64,000 bases of DNA, from positions 891,757 to 955,756 of the forward strand of contig NZ_OY763408.1 in assembly GCF_963667405.1 (NCBI RefSeq), read 5' to 3'. This DNA comes from an uncultured Sphaerochaeta sp. (GTDB lineage Bacteria > Spirochaetota > Spirochaetia > Sphaerochaetales > Sphaerochaetaceae). Shown here piece after piece: positions 60,416 to 64,000 of this stretch (position 1 is the stretch's first letter; every line of letters starts with the position of its first letter). Under the pieces are notes generated by a model. The model had not been told where the DNA came from, made no database searches, and saw only the letters and a list, made by a program, of their open reading frames with translations. Both the position numbers and the translations under genes were made by a program.

Positions 60416-61893
60416 CCTCTTCTTTGCTCCTCTTCCTGCAAGGCTGCCTGGACTTCTGCGATTTCATCCCAGGCTATCTTGCCATCGGCTCGTTCGATGC
60501 TCTTCTCGTGGCCTTTGCCCAGAAAGAGGAGGGTATCGCCGCCCAGGGCAATGGAGAGAGCCTTGCGGATGGCCATCCTCCTGTCCTCAATCTCCCATAC
60601 GGTGCACAAGGGATTGTGCATCAGATACCTGAGATCGGAGAAAATGGCCTGGTTTCCTTCCTTGCGCGGATCTTCCTCGGTAAGAATGATCACCGAACTG
60701 TATTTGTTGGCGATTTTCCCCATGGCCGGGCGTTTGGTGCTGTCCCGTTCCCCGGCACACCCGAACACTGCAATGATGTCTCCCCCTTCACAGGTTCGCT
60801 TGGCGAAGGAGAAGACACCCTCATAGGCGTCGGCAGTATGGGCAAAGTCGATGATGACCCTGACGCCGAGCTTGTTCTCAATGAGGTGCATCCTCCCCTT
60901 GACCGGCTGAAGACGCGGGATGAGCTGCAGCAGGCTCTTCGGCTCCTTGTTGAGCAGATGGCTGGCGGTAAAGGCTGCGAGCAGGGCGTTGGTCGCAAGG
61001 CTGGGCAGCAGCAGGGGAGTGGGCAGGTGTTGGCCATAGATCTCAACGACCACCCCTTGGTATCCCATGAACTCAATGCGCATGGGAATGTCCTTTCCAA
61101 GGACTATGGCCGAACATGAGTCGCACAGCGCATCGATGAAGGTCTCATACCGGCTGTTGTCGGTACTGGTGAGCAGAAGGCCCCCTTCTTGCAGAGCTTT
61201 GACGAGATTGACCTTGGCATTGGTATACTCCTCAAGGCTGTGATGGAACTCAAGATGCTCACTGGTGACCTTGGTGATGATGGCAGCTGCGAAGGATATC
61301 CCTGCCAGCCGGTCATACTGCTTGCTCAGCGCGTGGCTGGTGCACTCGAGGATGACATGAGAGACCTGGTTGTCCACGCAGCGGGCAAGGAAGGCTTGCA
61401 ACTGGTCAGGTTCCGGGGTGCTCTGCCGGTAGGGGGAGTCAACCTTTCCCGAGCCATCATCCATGCTGACCGTGGTAAGCACACCGACCTTGACCTCATT
61501 GGCCTTGAGCATCTGATACAGGTAGTCACAGGTGGTGCTCTTGCCGTCTGTTCCGCTGATGCCGATGACCGAAAGCTTTTCCTGGGGATTGTCATGCAGG
61601 GCAGCACACATCAGGGCAAAGCAGGTGTGTGCTTGCTCCACCGTGTACGCGTAGAAGCCCTGGCTTTCAGGATCGGAGGTGATGGGTTTCTCGCTGATGA
61701 CGCATACAGCCCCTCGTTTCACCGCTTCCCTGACGAACAACAGCCCGTTGGTATGAAGACCGCTGAATGCAAAAAAGACAGAATTGGGCCTGCAATCCTG
61801 TGAGTGTTGGCAGATGGAAGCAATACTGAGGTCGTGGGGGACACGTGCGTCAAAGATGCCCACAGCCTCCAATAGGGAGCGTAACGTATTCAT
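60406..61893 (-). CDS. murE: UDP-MurNAc-tripeptide synthetase (MurE)
   Basis: 495 residues from ATG 61893; its ribosome site is weak, so the start is less sure. SVFFAFSGLHTNG (about 38), ATP loop GISGTDGKSTTCDYLYQML (about 108), TSHALSKQYDRLAGISFAAAIITKVTSEHLEFH and the C-terminal VIIDFAHTADAYEGVFSF (about 345) are all present. The side-chain-selecting motif is EDPR where diaminopimelate enzymes have DNPR, so the third amino acid may differ (spirochaetes often use ornithine). Confidence 0.93.
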   Translation of the reverse strand: MNTLRSLLEAVGIFDARVPHDLSIASICQHSQDCRPNSVFFAFSGLHTNGLLFVREAVKRGAVCVISEKPITSDPESQGFYAYTVEQAHTCFALMCAALHDNPQEKLSVIGISGTDGKSTTCDYLYQMLKANEVKVGVLTTVSMDDGSGKVDSPYRQSTPEPDQLQAFLARCVDNQVSHVILECTSHALSKQYDRLAGISFAAAIITKVTSEHLEFHHSLEEYTNAKVNLVKALQEGGLLLTSTDNSRYETFIDALCDSCSAIVLGKDIPMRIEFMGYQGVVVEIYGQHLPTPLLLPSLATNALLAAFTASHLLNKEPKSLLQLIPRLQPVKGRMHLIENKLGVRVIIDFAHTADAYEGVFSFAKRTCEGGDIIAVFGCAGERDSTKRPAMGKIANKYSSVIILTEEDPRKEGNQAIFSDLRYLMHNPLCTVWEIEDRRMAIRKALSIALGGDTLLFLGKGHEKSIERADGKIAWDEIAEVQAALQEEEQRRGCK

Positions 61894-62012
61894 GCGCTTA
61901 TGGTACCAGCACAAGTGGGGTGAGAACAATAGGAAGGTTCGCCCGATTGGGGCAAGTACCGGTGGCTTCGCACGCATTTATTTGGTATGCTGTCCTGGAG
62001 GGAGAAGCGCGG

Positions 62013-63086
62013 ATGAAACGTTGGATGGGAATCGTTGCTGTAGCTGTTTTTGGTACAGCACTGCTGTGCGCCCTTCCGCTGGACAATGCTTCCAGCTCTT
62101 CCTGGGCAATGGCCGATGCAGGTCTTGCCTTGGACTTTTTCCCCGACTCATTTGCTGCCAATCCTGCACTTCTTGCCTTGGAAGGGCGAAGCGAGACCTC
62201 CTTTTTGGCAACCGTACGCTATCTGGATGAGATCTCTGCTTCCAGTTACCGACTGGATGAAGTGAACCCCTTTTTGCAGCGTCCCCAGGCGGACTGGTCG
62301 CTCAGCTTTGCAGCAGGCCGTCTTGCGTTCTCCATACAGAACAGGAATACCTTGCTCGACCGCAGCGTGACGGCAAACTACAGTGAGTATCGCGGTTCGA
62401 TGACAACCCTGTTTCAGTTTGACTGGGCTATGGGGAAGAAACCCCTCTCCTTTGGTGTTACCGCCCGGGCTTATGCAGGCAGCGAGCGGACCAACATCCA
62501 GCTGCGTGAGGGCCATGCCTTGCTTGACTATGCGGTGGAGACGGTGGTGGGCAGGTACGAACCGGTTGAGGACCAATCGAGCGTAGCCTTCGGAATGGGC
62601 TTGCTTCTTGACTATGATTGGTTCAAGCTTGCCGTGGTGAGCAACAGCTTTGCCTACTCCTCCCTTGAGGCGCCGCTGGTCATCAGCGCAGACTCCTTGC
62701 TCAAGACACTCGACTGGGGCTTCTCCTTCAGCAGCCCAACCTATGATGAGAACAATCAGCTGCACTTCCTGAAAGCCGAGGGTGCCTTGGATTTTGTGAA
62801 CCTTGGGTCGGATGAGGAGAGGGAAGTGCGTCTCGGCATTTCGATGAAATTGCAGCTCCTTCCCACGTGGTCGGTCAGCCTCTTGGTAGGGTATCGGGAG
62901 CTCAAGCCACTTCCTACCGACCTGCTTCAGACCTCCTTCGAGCGAGGCGCGCAAACCCTTGGGCTGTCAGCCATGTTTGAGACGGTGCACGTGCAGCTTG
63001 CCTATGGCTGGCCAACTTCCTGGTACGTGCAAAAGGACAGTATCCAGCGTTCGAAATTTCTCATTGGAGCCAGTGTAACGCTCTGA
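62013..63086 (+). CDS. exported protein, large outer-membrane barrel-like
   Basis: 357 residues. A signal peptide (MKRWMGIVAVAVFGTALLCALP) and then many amphipathic strands with aromatic girdles; the last residues FLIGASVTL fit a barrel end. The opening ADAGLALDFFPDSFAANPALLALEG resembles UPF0164/PorV-type spirochaete outer-membrane proteins, which begin with an asparagine-proline-alanine motif. GAGGGAG precedes ATG 62013. Confidence 0.6.
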   Translation: MKRWMGIVAVAVFGTALLCALPLDNASSSSWAMADAGLALDFFPDSFAANPALLALEGRSETSFLATVRYLDEISASSYRLDEVNPFLQRPQADWSLSFAAGRLAFSIQNRNTLLDRSVTANYSEYRGSMTTLFQFDWAMGKKPLSFGVTARAYAGSERTNIQLREGHALLDYAVETVVGRYEPVEDQSSVAFGMGLLLDYDWFKLAVVSNSFAYSSLEAPLVISADSLLKTLDWGFSFSSPTYDENNQLHFLKAEGALDFVNLGSDEEREVRLGISMKLQLLPTWSVSLLVGYRELKPLPTDLLQTSFERGAQTLGLSAMFETVHVQLAYGWPTSWYVQKDSIQRSKFLIGASVTL

Positions 63087-63165
63087 TGAAACGCTACTTG
63101 ACACACCCAGACGACCACTATATAGTCAAACGGTAGAACGTTTGAACCTGTAAGGAGTAGAGTAT

Positions 63166-63342
63166 ATGTCCAAAGCACATAGAGGCAGTGGTATCAGGAG
63201 CGAGGTCAACCATGGACGTGGTGAATGCCCCGTTTGCAAGAGAACTGAGGTCAAGGTTTTGTACGAAGTGACAATCGAAGGCCAGAAGACCAAGATTTGC
63301 AAGGCTTGCAATGCACACCTCAAGGCTGTAGCAGCCAACTAA
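63166..63342 (+). CDS. small spirochaete zinc-ribbon protein
   Basis: 58 residues: MSKAHRGSGIRSEVNHGRGE, then CPVCKRT and CKACNAH. The two CxxC pairs form a zinc ribbon. Treponema and relatives have a near-identical small protein, so it is a lineage marker of spirochaetes (recalled, not searched). Function unknown; ribosomal or nucleic-acid binding is likely from basic charge. AAGGAG and a strong terminator flank it, showing a single-gene unit. Confidence 0.8.
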   Translation: MSKAHRGSGIRSEVNHGRGECPVCKRTEVKVLYEVTIEGQKTKICKACNAHLKAVAAN

Positions 63343-63360
63343 GGGTTTTCCTTGGAAGAG

Positions 63361-63390
63361 AGACTGTCCTAGGCGACAGTCTTTTTTTTA
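63361..63390 (+). terminator. rho-independent terminator
   Basis: AGACTGTC pairs with GACAGTCT around a 6-nt loop and is followed by seven T. It ends the zinc-ribbon gene and precedes murC. Confidence 0.92.
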
Positions 63391-63411
63391 TCAGTGTGAG
63401 GAGAACAGGCG

Positions 63412-64000
63412 GTGGAAATGAGAGAAGAGAGCTGTTATCTGGTTGGGATCAAGGGAACCGGGATGGCCAATCTGGCGCTTCTGCTCATGCGTATGGGAGC
63501 CTCTGTCCGCGGCTGTGATGTACAGGAAACCTTTCTGACCGACCTCTCCTTGCATAGGGGAGGTATTGTCGTTGATACCGGTTTTGATCCTGCCCATCTG
63601 AGCGGCTCTGCGACGCTGGTCATCCACAGCAGCGCATATCATCGGGATCTTCCCATTCTTCAGGCCGCGGAAGCCAACCGCATTCCCCTGTACTCTTACC
63701 CCGAGTTTCTTGCCCTGCTCAGCACAAAGCAGGACAGTTATGCGGTGGCGGGGACCCATGGCAAGACAACCACGACATCGGTAGCAGCTCATATCCTGAA
63801 GGAGGCGAGCGAGGGGGATTTCCCCTTCTATGCCCTGTATGGGTCTTCCGCACTCAACCAGGAAGATGCTCTCTACCAAGGCAGTGAGTGCGCCCTGTTC
63901 GAGGCCTGTGAGTATCAGGACCATTTTCTTTCCTATCATCTCAGAGGCGTGCTGGTCACCTGCATCGAGTATGATCATCCTGACTATTTTGCGGATCTGG
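63412..64000 (+). CDS. murC: UDP-N-acetylmuramate--L-alanine ligase, 5' part
   Basis: Cut by the window end; about 196 codons are visible. YLVGIKGTGMANLALLLMRMGASVRGCDV is the N-terminal Rossmann motif (GIKGTGM is close to the GIGGxGM of MurC), SSAYHRDLPILQAAEANRIPLYSYPEFLA follows and AGTHGKTTTTSVAAHIL is the ATP loop. It could also be the tripeptide ligase Mpl; the LPxYSYPEFLA motif does not settle this. Start GTG 63412 fits the GAGGAG site better than ATG 63418. Confidence 0.85.
   Translation, partial: MEMREESCYLVGIKGTGMANLALLLMRMGASVRGCDVQETFLTDLSLHRGGIVVDTGFDPAHLSGSATLVIHSSAYHRDLPILQAAEANRIPLYSYPEFLALLSTKQDSYAVAGTHGKTTTTSVAAHILKEASEGDFPFYALYGSSALNQEDALYQGSECALFEACEYQDHFLSYHLRGVLVTCIEYDHPDYFADL

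Overview
The window reads as chromosome of a free-living or gut-type spirochaete, most like Sphaerochaeta. This is an inference from gene content: a spirochaete-type 58-residue zinc-ribbon protein, murein genes without motility genes, and an E. coli-like ygfK/ssnA/ygeY/xdhD/ygeW purine cluster. No 16S gene is present to confirm it.

Positions 1-19029 are the right part of a phage-like integrative element that ends at a tRNA-Leu(UAA) gene. Small, tightly overlapping early-phage genes run rightwards: an ArdC-type antirestriction protein, a Cas4/RecB-like exonuclease, an ERF annealing protein, SSB, NinB-like and NinG-like recombination proteins, a replication-type winged helix, a MazG-like enzyme and many unknowns. 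A CI-like repressor with its own operator region and a small ribbon-helix-helix-like protein read leftwards. No capsid, tail or terminase genes are visible; they would have to lie left of position 1. The integrase beside the tRNA is broken by an IS4-family insertion (17126-18855) with a 10-bp target duplication.

The main discovery is at 11614-13298. About 24 tandem units of 36 (35-39) bp lie directly upstream of a gene for a 265-residue protein with a Nop/IS110 C-terminal-like helix-hairpin-helix core. Each unit has two short conserved motifs, roughly GTGAACCA and ANAARAGCA, separated by two variable stretches of about 9 nt. This is the layout of a TIGR-Tas (tandem interspaced guide RNA) system of the nuclease-free type. 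It is not CRISPR. The element also carries two tRNA-like minihelices without an anticodon arm (1635-1681, 7376-7415), a gene-free structured stretch (1690-2310) that may be a large noncoding RNA, a possible replication origin with two perfect DnaA boxes (6373-6392), and operator or iteron families.

Positions 19029-46600 are chromosomal. After the tRNA come a membrane-anchored coiled-coil protein, a HipBA toxin-antitoxin pair with three palindromic operators, and two fold-type II PLP enzymes. A purine catabolism block follows: ygfK, ssnA, ygeY, 8-oxoguanine deaminase, an FAD subunit (ygfM-like), xdhD, ygeW, and further on an AzgA-type purine permease and adenine deaminase. A FecCD-type ABC importer follows. 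A shared 14-bp box (TTGC-N6-TTGC) sits before ygfK, ygeW, ade and the ABC importer, which suggests one regulon and makes a molybdate-like substrate for the importer plausible.

Positions 46756-64000 are housekeeping: proline synthesis (proA, proB, proC), a cell-wall amidase, pncB, serS, trmL, uppP, an MFS transporter, dinB, and murein precursor genes ddl, murE and murC (cut by the window end). Two secreted barrel-like proteins lie among the chromosomal genes.
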